Shown: one piece after another, positions 46,601 to 59,544 of the stretch
How positions within the stretch are numbered: the stretch's first letter is position 1
Layout: the number at the start of each line of letters is the position of its first letter
Notes under the pieces: model-generated
The model's input: only the letters and a program-made list of their open reading frames with translations
Told to the model about the DNA's origin: nothing
The model's database searches: none
Position numbers and translations under genes: made by a program
Assembly: GCA_921293015.1 (NCBI GenBank)
Contig: OV121094.1
Span: 4,702,764 to 4,766,763, forward strand
Direction of reading: 5' to 3'
Length of the DNA stretch: 64,000 nt
Origin: Phorcus lineatus
Lineage: Eukaryota > Mollusca > Gastropoda > Trochida > Trochidae

Positions 46601-48049
46601 ATACCATTGAATTTGAACATATCATATAAGTTTTCGTTTATTTTATTTTTAAAATAAATAATTATATAAAACTTGTTTTCTTACTTGGATAGTCTTAATC
46701 CCTGCCGTTCCGATGTCGATCGCCTTTCTTAATCACATCGGCTTGCGAGTGTTGAACTTCGACGTGAATTATTAGGCTTCATTTATTAGATCAAATATAT
46801 ATGTAGGACTCATATCTGTGGCGGGTCTCTAATCTATGGCGGTCTTCCTTATCTGTGGCTTGTTTGATTATTAGACTGTTTCATGACGTCATGCTAAGTG
46901 ACGTCATTATGCGATTACGTCATAATACCTAACTGTTCCCGTCGTAAGATCCAATTGAGTCGCTAGCGTAATAATTAGGGAAGTCACAGAGAGATATCGC
47001 AAACGGATAACGACCAAATAATAAGAATTCATATCCCAATTTCGAAAATACATTAAACAATACCTTACATGTAAATGAGACATTTGCGGCTTCATGCCAC
47101 ATCAATTGTGTTTATTTTGTAGGATCTTTTTAGCCATCGGTGAGTCCGTCTTTTTTAGCCCAAAGATATTGAAATACTATCTTTTGTAACCCTTGGATTC
47201 CTGTCGACAGATTTTAGGGTATTTTGTCTAGCGTAAGGTTTGGTTAATCTTTGGGTTAGGGTTTAGGGTTTAAATCCAAAAAAAAGCTACAAATGTCAGG
47301 CATTTGAAAATCTGCCATAGATTTGAGGCCTGCCATGGATTCGAGTCTTACATATATGTGCCACAAGAAAGTCACGTTATACTTTAGAAAAGACAAAAAA
47401 TCATTGATATTTGATTCCTTAAATGTCTCCTTATTGCTTATTTCTACCAGCGGATTCATTATCATTTTCAAGTTCCGCAAAATATTCGCAATTTCTTTAC
47501 AGTGAAAATGTTATTCAGTAATGAGATACATAAATACATTGAAGGAAAGATAGGAATTATATCTTCTTCCTTTTTTTCAAACTCTAAATCCATGTATCAA
47601 ATTAACCCGTTTATCGATATATTTTCATATTTATTAAAAGAACTATATTTCCAAGAATCAGTGACGGAAACTACGTATCAAGATAGGAATTTGTTTATCA
47701 TAGAACATGTATGAAATACACATAATGAGTATATTTATTTTCTCTCTTTGATACTGTTTTTAATGTTTAAAGATAACCAAATTGCGCAATCAGTTGTTGG
47801 GGCATCCTCTTTATTCTTGGAACTCGAATTTTTTTTAGATACCAGCAATCGACTATCGTAATGTTTCTAAAGACTGAGAACGCTACTTTTAAAATGATTC
47901 TTTTTTTTAAATAAAAGAAATATCAAACCAGTTATCGTAAATTAATTTAAACTGCAGGTTGACAGGTTTAAGCTAAATGTCACGAGTGCGTTTTCGATGT
48001 GACATACTTTATTTCATTTTATTTGATAAAAACCACGTCACTGTTAAAG
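43700..48049. other. 4.3 kb without supported genes
   Basis: AT-rich. 46800-46870 has three ATCTGTGGC(G/T) blocks. 47252-47270 carries three TTAGGG-like units. Several short open frames (44388, 46907, 47256, 47502) lack splice or domain support. Confidence 0.4.
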
Positions 48050-48570
48050 TTTAGAGCTTCACTGATAATATTAATGTAAAATATTCATGCTGAAATGTGT
48101 TTGTCAGTGACACTGACAGTTTTCCAACGACTATACCCCCCTATTCCCGTAGGTGGGCAAGTGTAGGCTAAAGATACGCACGCCGGGTTTGAATGCACCT
48201 TACACTTCCTATATTATGATTTTGATAGATTTTTAAACTGTTTTCTGAAGTCTAGGTTAGGACAAACTGATAGTCGGATCAATACTTTGGTTTCCAATGA
48301 CAATTATTATGTGGGAAGGCAAACTGTTTGATTACGATATGTTTTCTAGGAATTTTGTCAGTTTTTACCATTTTTGGCCAATAATCAACAGTAAAGTCCT
48401 TTTTACCTTTTCAAAAATTTCATGATATCTTCTAAATTGCCTAAAGATGCATTGACATAAATTTATTACAAGCTAACACTCATCCTGCTTTACTAGGTTA
48501 AGTTTTGTGCGAGTGCGTATCTTTATCTTTATTTTTATCCGACTCGTATCTTTACCCGACACGACTGTAC
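48050..48570 (+). repeat. Dispersed repeat related to 2085-2735
   Basis: Shares GTGTTTGTCAGTGACACTGA-like start, TATTATGATTTTGATAGAT, CAATTATTATGTGGGAAGGC and TAACACTCATCCTG blocks in the same order as 2310-2735. It lacks the fold-back half. Confidence 0.65.
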
Positions 48571-49991
48571 TCGTTTTGGTTCAGCTTTACAATAAAGTGC
48601 TGTTACACTGTTTGATAACTAGATGCAAATTACATAAATTCAATCATTGGCTTTACATACTATATTTAGCCAAAGTGTAACCTGAAAGTCGCCAACTACC
48701 TATTATGTTTTCAACAAAACATCGATTGCGTCCCCGCTTTAGCTGCATATATTTTTTACGCACTCGTTTCTTATGTCCGTGACCAGTCTTGAATTTACAC
48801 ATCACGTGACCGTAAAGGGGAATTCTAAGTAATTAGCATATCTAAAAATAGACTAAAGATGGCGTCACCGTACCGCTGAGTTGCAGTGAATGTAAAAATA
48901 TACAAACGGTAAAACTAATATTATGACGATTATATGAAAAAAATATATGCGGCAATAATACATAACAGTTGAAGAGTATTTTATCGTTAATGAATAGTTA
49001 CAGGGCTATTATGTTCCTTGTGTGAGACTCTTGAAAGAGAAGGTACCGATTGAATATGGAAATTGGTTAGGTTTTTCATGTGTAGACTCTGTAGCTATAA
49101 ACTCGATGATACTGGGGGAAGGGTTATATAGCTACAGCTCTGCAGCTAGCATATACTTAACTTACCTTTGTTTTGGCGTGTTGTTTTAATGGTCGAAAGT
49201 GTGGAGTTACTTCCCTTGAGGGAACGTGTAGGAGGCGCTGCGACTGTATTGGTCCTTTTTACTTCCGCATTCTCGTTTGGCAAAGCGTAACTTGACAAAC
49301 CGGCAACTTTGAACCTAATTTTGTTGAAAATTTTGATTTTAAAACCATTGGAACAAGTTCAAAGCTTATGCATGATTATTTGCATAAGATTGAACTTATC
49401 AACACCTACGTACGATTCGAAAAATCATCAAGGTTGTCCTTTATTACACTGGATCCAATGTTTTATTTTGTGCTTGAAAATCTTCATTTTGGATGTTAAT
49501 CCAATAATGATTTTGCCGTTAAACATAGTTTAACACTAACAACCTTTAATTAAAATCCACTTTAAAGCTTCCAAAAATGCCAACAAAATGTTTTCCACTG
49601 GTATTTGTGATAAAGAAAAAATATTCCCTATTCGTCCTACGTAAAAATTCTTTATTGACAACTTTTATACATGTAGGCTAAATAAAGTGTTGTTAAATAC
49701 GAATCATCCCTCTCGTTTGCAAGGAAATATACAATACACAGCCGGTATACATACAGATTCAAAGTCAGATAAATAACCATTGCAACAACAATAATTCAAT
49801 AGTCTCCAAAGTTAAAAAAATCCCATCACTCATGACCGAGTATAAAACCACGGCTTTTGGGCAAGAAGAAGTGTGTATTTCAAGTAAGAGCAAATGGCAG
49901 GAGAGGAGAATCGTTTATATATATATATCACTTTGACAGTGGATTTACCGTTCATCGCCAAGTAAATTTAACATCGCAATTATCTTACATC
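48571..49991. other. No gene seen
   Basis: Contains CACGTGACC and AAGATGGCGTCACC motifs (48805-48870) that resemble promoter elements, followed by an ATG with only a six-codon frame. Nothing more is supported. Confidence 0.35.
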
Positions 49992-50007
49992 AAGTAATGA
50001 AATAACA

Positions 50008-51230
50008 GCATTTTGAAAAAAGATTTTAAGAAGGTGGGCTGCGTATGATTGACATCAAAGCTTTTATCAATGCCATGAAATTATCTACTCTCAAACGTTA
50101 TTTAGGAAAACCTAATGTAAATAATCCATGTAATTTTCCACTAAAAGATATATTGAAATTTGGGGCAAATATTCAGGAGATTGTTGAAACTGAGAATCCT
50201 TTTTGGAGGGATGTTACTAGAGCTTGGAAAATCTACTGTCGAAAATACATGATTGATGATGACATAAATGAAATCCTATCCCAACCAATATGGCTTAATC
50301 ACAACTTTAAAAATCCAAACCACATTATCAGACATTGGGCAAATAAAGGAATTTGGACTATTAAGGACTTATATGATAAACAGGGTTTGGTTAGTTTTGA
50401 AAATTTGAAAATTAGATTTGGGATTAGGGGAACATATATGTATCTTGACTATATTTTATATATCATACCAAATTCATGGAAAAAGACTTTAGAAGATTAC
50501 AGACATACAGATGTTAATCATTTCCATGTTAATTCCTATATAGGGACTTCATGACTCCAAACAAGGGCTCTAGAAAATATTATGACAAACTGCTCTCTGA
50601 TAGTATTATGCCTCCTATTTGCCTTAGATGGGAAAATTTGTTTCAAGACAATGATTTTAACTGGAGCTGGATTTTTAGTGTTCATAGAAAAAAACAAAGG
50701 ATATCAAACTGCTTGATTTTCAATTTAAGTTTCTGCATGGAATTATTTATACAAAAAAAGAACTCATGAAAATGAAACTTGTTGACAATATCAGATGTAC
50801 ATTTTGTCATGCTGCTGATGAAAATTTATGTCATGTATATTGGGAGTGCGAGGAAACAAAACACTTTTGGAATGAACTTCAAAATTGGATTAATCAAAAC
50901 ACTTTAGATTTGCAATTGACAAAATTTCTCGTTTGGTTCGGAACTTTAAATACTGACCCTTTATTAAATCACTTAATACTTTCGGCTAAAAGACACATTT
51001 ATGTTTGCAACCTTAAAAAAACCATCCCTAACTTAAAACATTTTGAAAAGTTTTTTAAAGACGTATTCACAGTTGAGAAATTCATATCCATTAGAAATCA
51101 TAAATTGGATATTTTTACAAAGAAATGGTCTCCTCTACTTCCAATCTTTGATCCAGATGGATGAGCCTGTAATCAACTTATTCTGTACATGAAGTTTATG
51201 GGTTCAATAAAAAAAGAAAAAAAAAAAAAA
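50008..51230 (+). mobile_element. 5'-truncated LINE (L1/Tx1-like) with poly(A) tail
   Basis: Flanked by a perfect 16-bp target duplication AAGTAATGAAATAACA (49992-50007 and 51231-51246) and ending in an A-rich tail (51209-51230) after AATAAA. The body encodes only the C-terminal third of ORF2. Truncation at the 5' end is the usual result of incomplete target-primed reverse transcription. Confidence 0.95.
50045..51164 (+). pseudogene. LINE ORF2 C-terminal region (zf-RVT)
   Basis: The first frame, 50045-50554, reads TRAWKIYCRKYMIDDDINEI, QPIWLNHNFKNPN and KGIWTIKDLYDKQGLVSFEN, the post-RT segment of L1/Tx1 proteins. A +1/-1 break follows, with a second frame at 50551-50769 and a third at 50766-51164. 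The third holds the zinc-knuckle CTFCHAADENLCHVYWEC (C-x2-C-x7-H-x4-C), typical of the zf-RVT domain before the LINE 3' end. Two frameshifts within 230 bp show it is not translatable as one product. Confidence 0.85.
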
Positions 51231-51938
51231 AAGTAATGAAATAACAATTCTTTGATGTAATAAACATGTGGACATCTCGATGCTATGACATCACCACACT
51301 ACAGTCTTAGGTAGTGCATTATTTAGGAATGAATTTTTTTTCATGGAAATTTATTTTGGATGATAGATATAATCTTACCCTTGTGTCATGTCAAGAATAT
51401 AAACACTGAAATCGATCTCAAGTACTTTTGTAAAAATATAGTTGAGTAAAGTCAGTAAAACGAAGTAGCTTTGCAATACGACGAGAAATGTCAAATGTTC
51501 TATTTATTTTCCAAATGCCGTAAATAATCCTTAAGTTTATGATATGGAGTAGCGAGATCACTTCGCTATCGCAGCCTTCTCATGAAGTCATTCAATTGTT
51601 TCGTGACGTCATATGATTATATTTTTGATGAGTTATATCGCATTGTTATTTCTCTCAGTCAAAATACGGATTGTAGTTTCACCGATAAATGGCATATTTC
51701 ACCATTTAAAATATAATGACATGCAATATTTTTGCACTGATAAATATGCTTCATTTTACGATATAGATCCCAATACAAAAGATAATGTAATATCTGCTTT
51801 TCATTTAATTTTATTCTTTCCTTATTTCAAACATGTTGAGTTGTAACTGAAATGCTCATGTCATAGACCCGTCGGGTTTGAGAGGGACTGAACGAACATG
51901 CACATTTGCTGACATGTGAAAATATGATGTGTAGCCTG

Positions 51939-52122
51939 CAGGGATTGGGAAAGACACCTTTGACAATGGGCCATTTTTAGAAATTTTAGTCATTTTCAGA
52001 ATTATGAATGTGTCATTCCCCTTAGTAGCAATGGTAAAATTTCAAATTTGAATGGGCCATTTTTTCATCCAATGTGCAAAATGGCCCATGGCCCATGATG
52101 GGCCCTGCCTTTCCCTATCCCT
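51939..52122. mobile_element. 184-bp hAT-like MITE with 8-bp target duplication
   Basis: TIRs CAGGGATTGGGAAAG and CTTTCCCTATCCCT(G) with duplication GTAGCCTG at 51931-51938 and 52123-52130. Internal ATGGGCCATTTT repeats (about 51967, 52054, 52078) add subterminal symmetry. No coding capacity. Confidence 0.85.
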
Positions 52123-52130
52123 GTAGCCTG

Positions 52131-53395
52131 GCATATTCCCTAGGTGCTCTGTTCTTGGATCAAATAATAGACAATAGCGCAGTTAGGTAATGGCATGTGG
52201 ATATCACAGTTATACTTCGTTGCATGATTAAATGCTGTAGTTTCAAGTGTAAAAAAGTTATTAAGAAAAAATTTTAATAGTGTAATTTGACTTTGTTAGA
52301 AAACTCAATTAACGATGTATATTTTCGTTCTTTATAAAACTCTACTCAAGCTCTAAACTTTCCAGCGGAATTTAATCTGCTTCATTAAAATACATAATCT
52401 TGATCACATCAAATGGATTGTTGCTTGGCCTTCTCATGTGAGAAAAAAAATCATTTCCTACAATGTTGTGGCAATATCTGTTGATGCTAAATTAAAAGTG
52501 TTCATGGGTTCGATTTAAGTTTGAAAAACACTTACAAAATGCCTCAATTATTTACACATAATTAGTTTCAAATTTTCATTTCAACTGCTACAAAACAAAA
52601 CGTTGTAAAAGGAATTGCTGAAAGGGGGCGAATGAGTTAAAAAAAAATCATTTTACTTATTAACAAATTCCCGGTTTACACCAAAATGATGTGTGTACAG
52701 TGGTGTGCCATAATTATACAATATCATATTTGACATTATTCCCATTGGCTTGCATGTATTTTAGACGTTGCATGAATAAATTTCATGTGATGAGAGCAAA
52801 ATCTTTTTGAATGTTACACTTTGCACATTCATGAGGAATCTTCATAGCTTCTATTAAATTTTACTGTGGTTATTATTCGAATATTTAAGTATGAGTTTAC
52901 TCAACAGACGTACATTAAATGCTGTATTTATTAATATAACATGGCGGCCTATATAGTATATCGCACTCAAAAAAAATATAAAGTACTCGTCGTAGATTAA
53001 AGTGATGGTTTGAAATATTTAATCTAAACGTTTAACTTTAAACTGAGATGGTTTCAAAGCTATAAGTAGAATTCATCTCTTACAAATATTCATGCTTCAC
53101 CAAATAACATGAGATTTTATGGGAATAACATAAGCATCAACATGATATACCGGTATTTCGGGCACATCACTGTACCGTTGAGCCATTACGGAGTAATATT
53201 ATTTATTGGCATAAAATATAGTACATTCGGCTAAATTTTTAATTTCGAACGGGACACAGGATAGTTTATTCAAAACTCTTTCGTGTAATCTAGGCCTATA
53301 ACAGCTAGGAAAATACGTTACTCAAGGATTCTAGTCTTGTCTGCAGCACCTAGTAAGTAAATCCTTCCTGCAAGCGCATTAAAGAGTATTCTTAA
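52131..53395. other. No gene seen
   Basis: AT-rich spacer with no supported feature. Confidence 0.4.
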
Positions 53396-53845
53396 AGGGC
53401 CACAGAGTATGTTGTTGGAGTCAAATATGCCAAACTTCATAAATGGTGTTATTTTATCGAGAAGTGACTGTTGTTTCCAAAAATTAGCATCTTAGTGCTT
53501 ATAAGTTCAGTATAGTGACAACAAACAGGTTTAAGTCTCGATTTGTGATCGAAAACCGGACAATGACGCGCGTCAATGACTGAAACGTAATTTTGGAAAC
53601 TTATTTACAGCAGACAGAAATGTAAAACTGGATTGGTAGTATTGATTAGGACATTTAACTAATATATATGGAAAATGTACGCAGAATTTCGACATCCTAA
53701 CATTTAAATGGCCGTTTTTCTTTTATCATGGAAAACATAAAAATATCACAATTTGGGAATTTGGGAGATATACACTCGAGTTAGGTAGGCGATTTGAACT
53801 AACTTGAGGACATATGGTAATTTGGCTCTTATTTTAGATTTACAA
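53396..53845 (+). repeat. Three-copy dispersed repeat, copy c
   Basis: Closest to copy a: AAAGGGCCACAGAGTATGTT, TCATAAATGGTGTTATT, AAAACCGGACAATGACGCGC. It ends near TTTGGCTCTTATTTTAG. Confidence 0.75.
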
Positions 53846-55029
53846 CAATACCCTCGTCATTGTGAAAAACTGTTACTCAATTAATCTTGTTTCTTAAACC
53901 GTTTAGAATTTATAAATCGCGGCTAAGCGAGTTGATCTAACCCGGAAGTTCACGAAGGACCAATACGGTCGCCGCGCCCTCTATCTTGGCAAGTGACGAC
54001 AACTCGCTACTGTTTCCCATTTGATTGAGAAAAAAACGCGAGGTCGTGTGATCTTGTCAGAAGTTACAGACTTGGTCCCGTATTCACTTTTTCTAAGGTC
54101 AAGGTCGGTTTGCGCTTTCCTTATATGGACACGGTGTCAAATATTTAAAAATAGCGCGGGGAAGTCCTTTCCGTTAACGGAAGAAATTCCCGATAATTCC
54201 TTAATTTCATTGCAGGCGAGAAAAATGTTTCTTGGTTTTAATTATGATTTACATTTACTTTGAATTAAAATCAGGTCAAAATTGGGACAGTATGGTTTTA
54301 AATTACCGCATTTCATATTCACTTAAGGACCCAGAGAACATCATGTCTAGTATAAAAAAAAACCAGAAAAAAAACCTACCTCCCTTTTTACATTAATATT
54401 TCTGAGCTACAGCCTAGAGAAAGAAAATTTTGTCATTTGTAGAGTACCCTTTTTGAAAACCTGCTCATGACTGTGACTCATTAATAATTTCTTGTTCATC
54501 TTAAAACAGTTAAAGGTTAACATATATTTATCAATTAATAATATATCATGCTTTGGTGTGTCTCCTAGTAGGGCTACACTAAATCTGTGTCACCCTCGTG
54601 AAAGAATCCATGCTTTTTGATTGAATTTTCTCTGTACAATAATTATATACAGTCATAGTCCAAATGAGGATGGAATTGGAAGATCATGAATAAGATCTCT
54701 TCTTTTACCAATACATACTCTTTAAGGGCTGAAGCTGTGCTGAAAATAGAAGTGGAAAAAATTATTTTATACATATTTTTTTGTACTTTACATTCATACA
54801 GACAATGTCCAATGGCTGACTTTTTAAAATTTTTACCCAGTTACCCATTTCAATTGAATAAAAGAGGTAGGCATATATGAGGGGAATTCAAGTTCATAGA
54901 AGTGAGTATGGTAACACCCCTGAAGATCTCATTGTTGATGTCATTATTGAGATAAGCCATTTGACAACTGTTTACAGACATAAACAACCCTTCCCGAGCA
55001 TTTACTTGAGATTTTCAGCCTGTTGAACA
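53846..55029. other. No gene seen
   Basis: 53930-54200 is locally GC-richer with an 80-codon open frame (54021-54263) that has no recognisable domain. Confidence 0.35.
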
Positions 55030-55985
55030 AAGGTAATCTCCTGTAATCATGGAAGTTCTACAACTGAGCTTCTTGCGGTTGTCAAGTTTCTCACAAAAGA
55101 AGGGGAGAATGGGACCGAAATACATAAACAAATTACCAATGTGTATGGCAAAGAAGCCCCTCAATATTCTACTTTTGTGAAATGGTCAACTGAGTTTAAG
55201 CGGAGTAGCAGCTCCTTGGACTATGACTATTACTTATGGTCAGGAAGGCCTGTTGAAGCCATTACAGATTATATGGTTGCAAGGGCTTAATCATGTCTTA
55301 TCATGGAACAAATGTTCATGAGATATCTTAAGAGTGTGGCATTTCTCATGGAAGTGTTTGCACTTCAATTCATGAGCACTTGCATCAAAGTGTCTGCAAG
55401 ATGGTGGTCACAAAATTTCAATGCACAAGATCGACACCAGAGAGTTGAATCCAGTCATTGGCTCTGGGACATCTACAATGCTGAGCCCGATAACTTTTAA
55501 CATGCCTGTCTGGTTACAGGGAATGAAACATTTATTCATCACTTGGATCCTGAAACCATGCAAGAATCATGAATTATAGACTACAAACCACCTAAAACTA
55601 CAATAACAGGAGCCTACTATGCTGACTGTTCGAAGCAATTGAGAGTGTGATCTTGAAGAAAAGGCGCGGCTTGTTGCTGGAGTTATGTTTCTCCAGGAAA
55701 AGATCCAGTGCACAATAGTTGTATTGGACAAACTCCCACATCCACAATGTGGCTTTGAACAACTTAACCAGTCCAGATCTTATCCCAAGTGACTTCTATC
55801 TGTTTCACAATTTGAAATCACACTACTTCCTTGGTACAAGATTTGGCGATGACGAAAAACTCAAGGCAGCTACTAAGACATGGCTGACAGGACAGTCACA
55901 AGACTTCACCCAGGGGCATAGACAGTCTCAAAGATGAATGGGCAAAGTGCATCAAGGTCTAGGGAGATTATTTTGAAAAATAAAA
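55030..55985 (+). pseudogene. Mariner-family transposase, decayed
   Basis: Pieces in several frames line up in the order of a mariner (Mos1/SETMAR-like) transposase: LTKEGENGTEIHKQITNVYG and STFVKWSTEFK near the N-terminus, WSGRPVEA, then TFIHHLDPETMQES (equivalent of the mariner 'WIHHYTPE'), TTITGAYYAD, and at the C-terminus PSDFYLFHNLKSHYFLGTRF and SLKDEWAKCI-K--GDYFEK. Stops and frameshifts are frequent, and the DD34D catalytic centre is partly lost. TIRs were not identified, although TACAACCTATTACAAAACTT (56016-56035) resembles a mariner right end. Confidence 0.75.
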
Positions 55986-56149
55986 TCTATATAACAACCA
56001 TCGGCATTAAGATAATGTACAACCTATTACAAAACTTTAAGATTTATAATTATCATAGGCTAAGTATGTAAACTTTTAATTATTCTGAACTTCAGAATAA
56101 GATGAGAATAGTTAAGTGGCCTTAATGAGGCGCACCAAGACAAAAAAAC

Positions 56150-58000
56150 TATAAATAGTCTTCTCTTGTGAGTAATGAGTTTTACAAAACATTAAGCTTT
56201 CAAGGCCTTTCCCTGAAGGAGAAGATAAAATAAGTTTTTACAGTGTGACCCTCTTAATAAGAGGCAACAGGGTTACCAAATCTTAAGTCAAAATCAACTA
56301 AAACCAAAGTTTCCATGTATAACATTTCAAATGCATAGTCCTTCTTCTTCTGAGAAGAGGATGTACACTTTTTGAGTGTGAGTCTGTGATCCTTATCCCT
56401 TGGAGGGATCACCAAATCTAAAAATTATAACACAAACATACTTAAAATGTGATGTTAACTATATCAATGACAGAGGATTTCATTCAAAAGAAAAACATGA
56501 TCTTACATTTTTTGGACACTCCATAAGATATTAATATCCAAATATAGTTCTCTAGAGCTAAAAGTTCTGGGGAAGTTGTTGAAAATGTGAAAAGGTAACA
56601 GACAGGCACCCAGATGGATTGACAGACTTCAAAATCCTAGCTTGCCCATCATACCCAAAAATTCAGACAGGAATATTTCAGACACTAGAAAAGTGAATTA
56701 ATTAACAAAACAACCATAGCTGAAATGGACCTATCCTAATGAGTTATGCCCACTGAGTAGGCCCATCTTACAATGATCAAATGGGGATTAAGTTAAAAGC
56801 ATGGGGAAAAAGTTTAGGTCATTCTCATCAATAGATATTTCTCACTGAACAGTGGTGATAATTCAACGAACAACTTATCAATCATTATCAAATTTACACT
56901 GAGTTAAGGAAATCTATTCTATTTTCAAATTTGAATATATAACATTTTATTTCTTATATATATTTGAACGTCGATCCAGTTGGATATTTGATCCATCATG
57001 GATAGTGAAGTGACACAATAGTGACAATAGCATTCATGACGACATTTGTGACATTTCTTTGTCAATTATTTATTGAACTCTCTGTTGTTGACTGATGGCA
57101 AGATGACTGATGTGAAAAATTATCTTTATTTATTGAATTTAATGAAAAACATGTTAATACCGAAAAGTAGATGCAAAAATCTATAAATTTGTTGTTATGA
57201 ATTGACTGTCTGAATTTTCTGGAATTTTTCTTGTCCCCTGTGGACTATTCAATATTGAAAAAATAGGTATCAGCTTTAGGATTAGCTGAGAACAATAAAT
57301 GTTGTTATAGGCGTGTGAAATCTTTCTGTCTAAGTTTTGGGTGGCTACCAGCTTGCCAAAAGTTCATCAGGCCTTTGGTGCTGATGAGCAACATCTTTAA
57401 ATTCCAATCACTTTCTGAAAATCAAAAGAGAGTCAATGAAATACACAAGGTTGGACACCGTGCAATGCCCTAATCTTGACAGGCGTCAGGACCAAATCTA
57501 CAAATTAATTAGAGTCTTTCTGTAAAAAAAGATTACTCTGAAAATTTGGGATTCTTATGCCATTTGTTTTTTCTGTGGAGAAGTCTTTTTAATGAAAATT
57601 GCAACTTTCTCATTCAAGAGTAGGGGGAGGTGGCCATTGAGCCCAAATTTACAAATTCAGTTACCCAAGGTGCCTTTCCAAAAAAGTTCAGATAACTTTC
57701 AGATAGTAACCTAATTTGTTACAGACTAATCACAACTTCCTATCTTCACAATTTCTAAAGGGAGGTCAAAAGAAGGTTTAAGATGAGACCCCCCTTGGCT
57801 TGAGTTTTCAATGTCTGATGGTTTTGCAGGAATAGTCATTTACAAGTTTTTAGGGTTACTGCTTGCCAAAATCTGCAGGGAAAGGGAGGACCAAATTCAT
57901 AAACTTATCATCCAGGATCAAAATAGTTTTAAAAAAAGATGAAAGCAATGCAGTTCCTGGGGACAAAATGTGAAAAGCTGACGGACAGACATCAGGCAAA
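56150..58000. repeat. Diverged relatives of the 37640 tandem repeat
   Basis: Scattered units with AAGGCCTTTCCCTGAAGGAG, TCTGAGAAGAGGATG and CTGTGGAGAAGTC blocks at 56200-56420 and 57400-58000; 56500-57400 is unassigned AT-rich sequence. Confidence 0.4.
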
Positions 58001-58466
58001 GTTATCAGCCTGTCTTGCAGTGGTTACTAGATATTAACATTTGTGATGGCACTTACTTCTTTCTTTTCTACGTTTTCTTTTATCATGTGTTAATTTCCCA
58101 ATTCAGCATTCCCTTTCACCTGAAACTTATAATGAAAAAAAACCCTTATGAAATAACTCTCATTTCAAAGGGAAAATGTTTTGACAAATTTTAAGAAAGG
58201 AGTCTGGTAACGAATATGAGATTTATGTTCTGAAAAATGTGTTTACAAAATTAGATGATATTTACCACAATTGTAATAATATTTTTTGGATGATACAAAG
58301 TATTTTAATTTTATAGAAATGAATTTACTTAAAGACCTGTAATAACATATTTATAAGGCTAACTATATTTAGTTTAGAAAGTTATTAGATAAACTAAACA
58401 AGTTTTGAATATGTGTTGTTAATCTCTCATATCAGTAATTACAATAAACTTTTTCTTAACATGTAG

Positions 58467-58678
58467 ATATGCATTATGCCTTGTATTTCTGGAAGAATTG
58501 CAACTTAGAAATCTGGTTTCATCCACCATTGGTACTCATACATCGAGAATTAAGGTTTGAAAATGTCAAAAAGCTTAAATGGTTTTATGGAAGCTTGGGG
58601 ATCAAGCATATTTTAAAATATGCAGGAGTAGTCCGTTCTTTTAACCGGAGAGGAGCTAAACCATCAAACCCAAATTAA
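58467..58678 (+). CDS. Candidate terminal exon, unrecognised
   Basis: After a good acceptor (ACTTTTTCTTAACATGTAG) a 70-codon frame reads HYALYFWKNCNLEIWFHPPL, then ELRFENVKKLKWFYGSLGIK and a basic end VRSFNRRGAKPSNPN before TAA. The mix of residues looks protein-like and the basic C-terminus is unusual for chance. No family is recognised and no upstream exon was linked. Confidence 0.3.
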
Positions 58679-58989
58679 AAAGACACATCAACCCCCACGC
58701 CTAATAAGTCAGTCAATTTGCCAGGAACATGTAGAATCTTCTGACAATTTTTCTACCATGCATGTCGAGCATGTCGAGAGGTCTATATTCACGCCACAGA
58801 GGCAATAATTCTTATTCAAGATTTGGTAAGTTTTCGAAATTATCTTTCTTAACAATTCTAATACTTGGTTGCTCTCAATTCATGTTTCAAAACTCCTTGT
58901 TTGTTTCTGCTCTGAGACTTCAAAATAACACAGATTTCAAATATTCTCCTTTATTCAAATGGATTTCATACAAAATACCAACCTGGCAT

Positions 58990-59121
58990 AGCCACGAGAG
59001 GAAGAGTGTTTTAGCTGTTGAAACTTCTCATATAGTTTGAAGAAACCAACTCTTTCAGCAACAACAATTTTCGGACAACATTCGAGAGTTCGTAAGATCC
59101 CAAAGTTGAGGACATCGTTAC
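58990..59121 (-). CDS. Candidate internal exon, unrecognised
   Basis: Acceptor TTCTTCATTTTACAG, then NDVLNFGILRTLECCPKIVV, AERVGFFKLYEKFQQLKHSS and SRGYAR to a weak donor GTTGGT near 58981-58990. The strong polypyrimidine tract and soluble-protein composition argue for an exon. It lies on the strand opposite to the candidate at 58467, so at most one of the two may belong to a given gene. Confidence 0.3.
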
Positions 59122-59544
59122 CTGTAAAATGAAGAAAAGAAGATAGAGGAAATACCTAGTTTAAATTGTTTTACCGTTCCTTACATAACATTAAACATCG
59201 GGTAATGAAATATTTGCTTTATGAAACATGCATGTCGACCTACCTTAAACGACCTAAAAGACAATATTCCACAATTGAAATCATATAAAATGACTTAAAA
59301 CTTAAAATACCTTTGAATGAAATAAAATAAGAAATCAAGTTGAATTAAATAAAATGAACTGAAATATATAAAAAGTTTAATGTCATTGAACTAAAAATGT
59401 GAAAAGTTCAACGCTGGATGCTTCCCTAATAGGCTTGGGCCTATAAGAAAAATGTTGTCAAATACACAACTGGAAAAACATGCCAAAATATAATGTTACT
59501 ATTTAAGAAGTGGATTTGGGAAGCCAAAAAGTGTTTTGGAAAAA

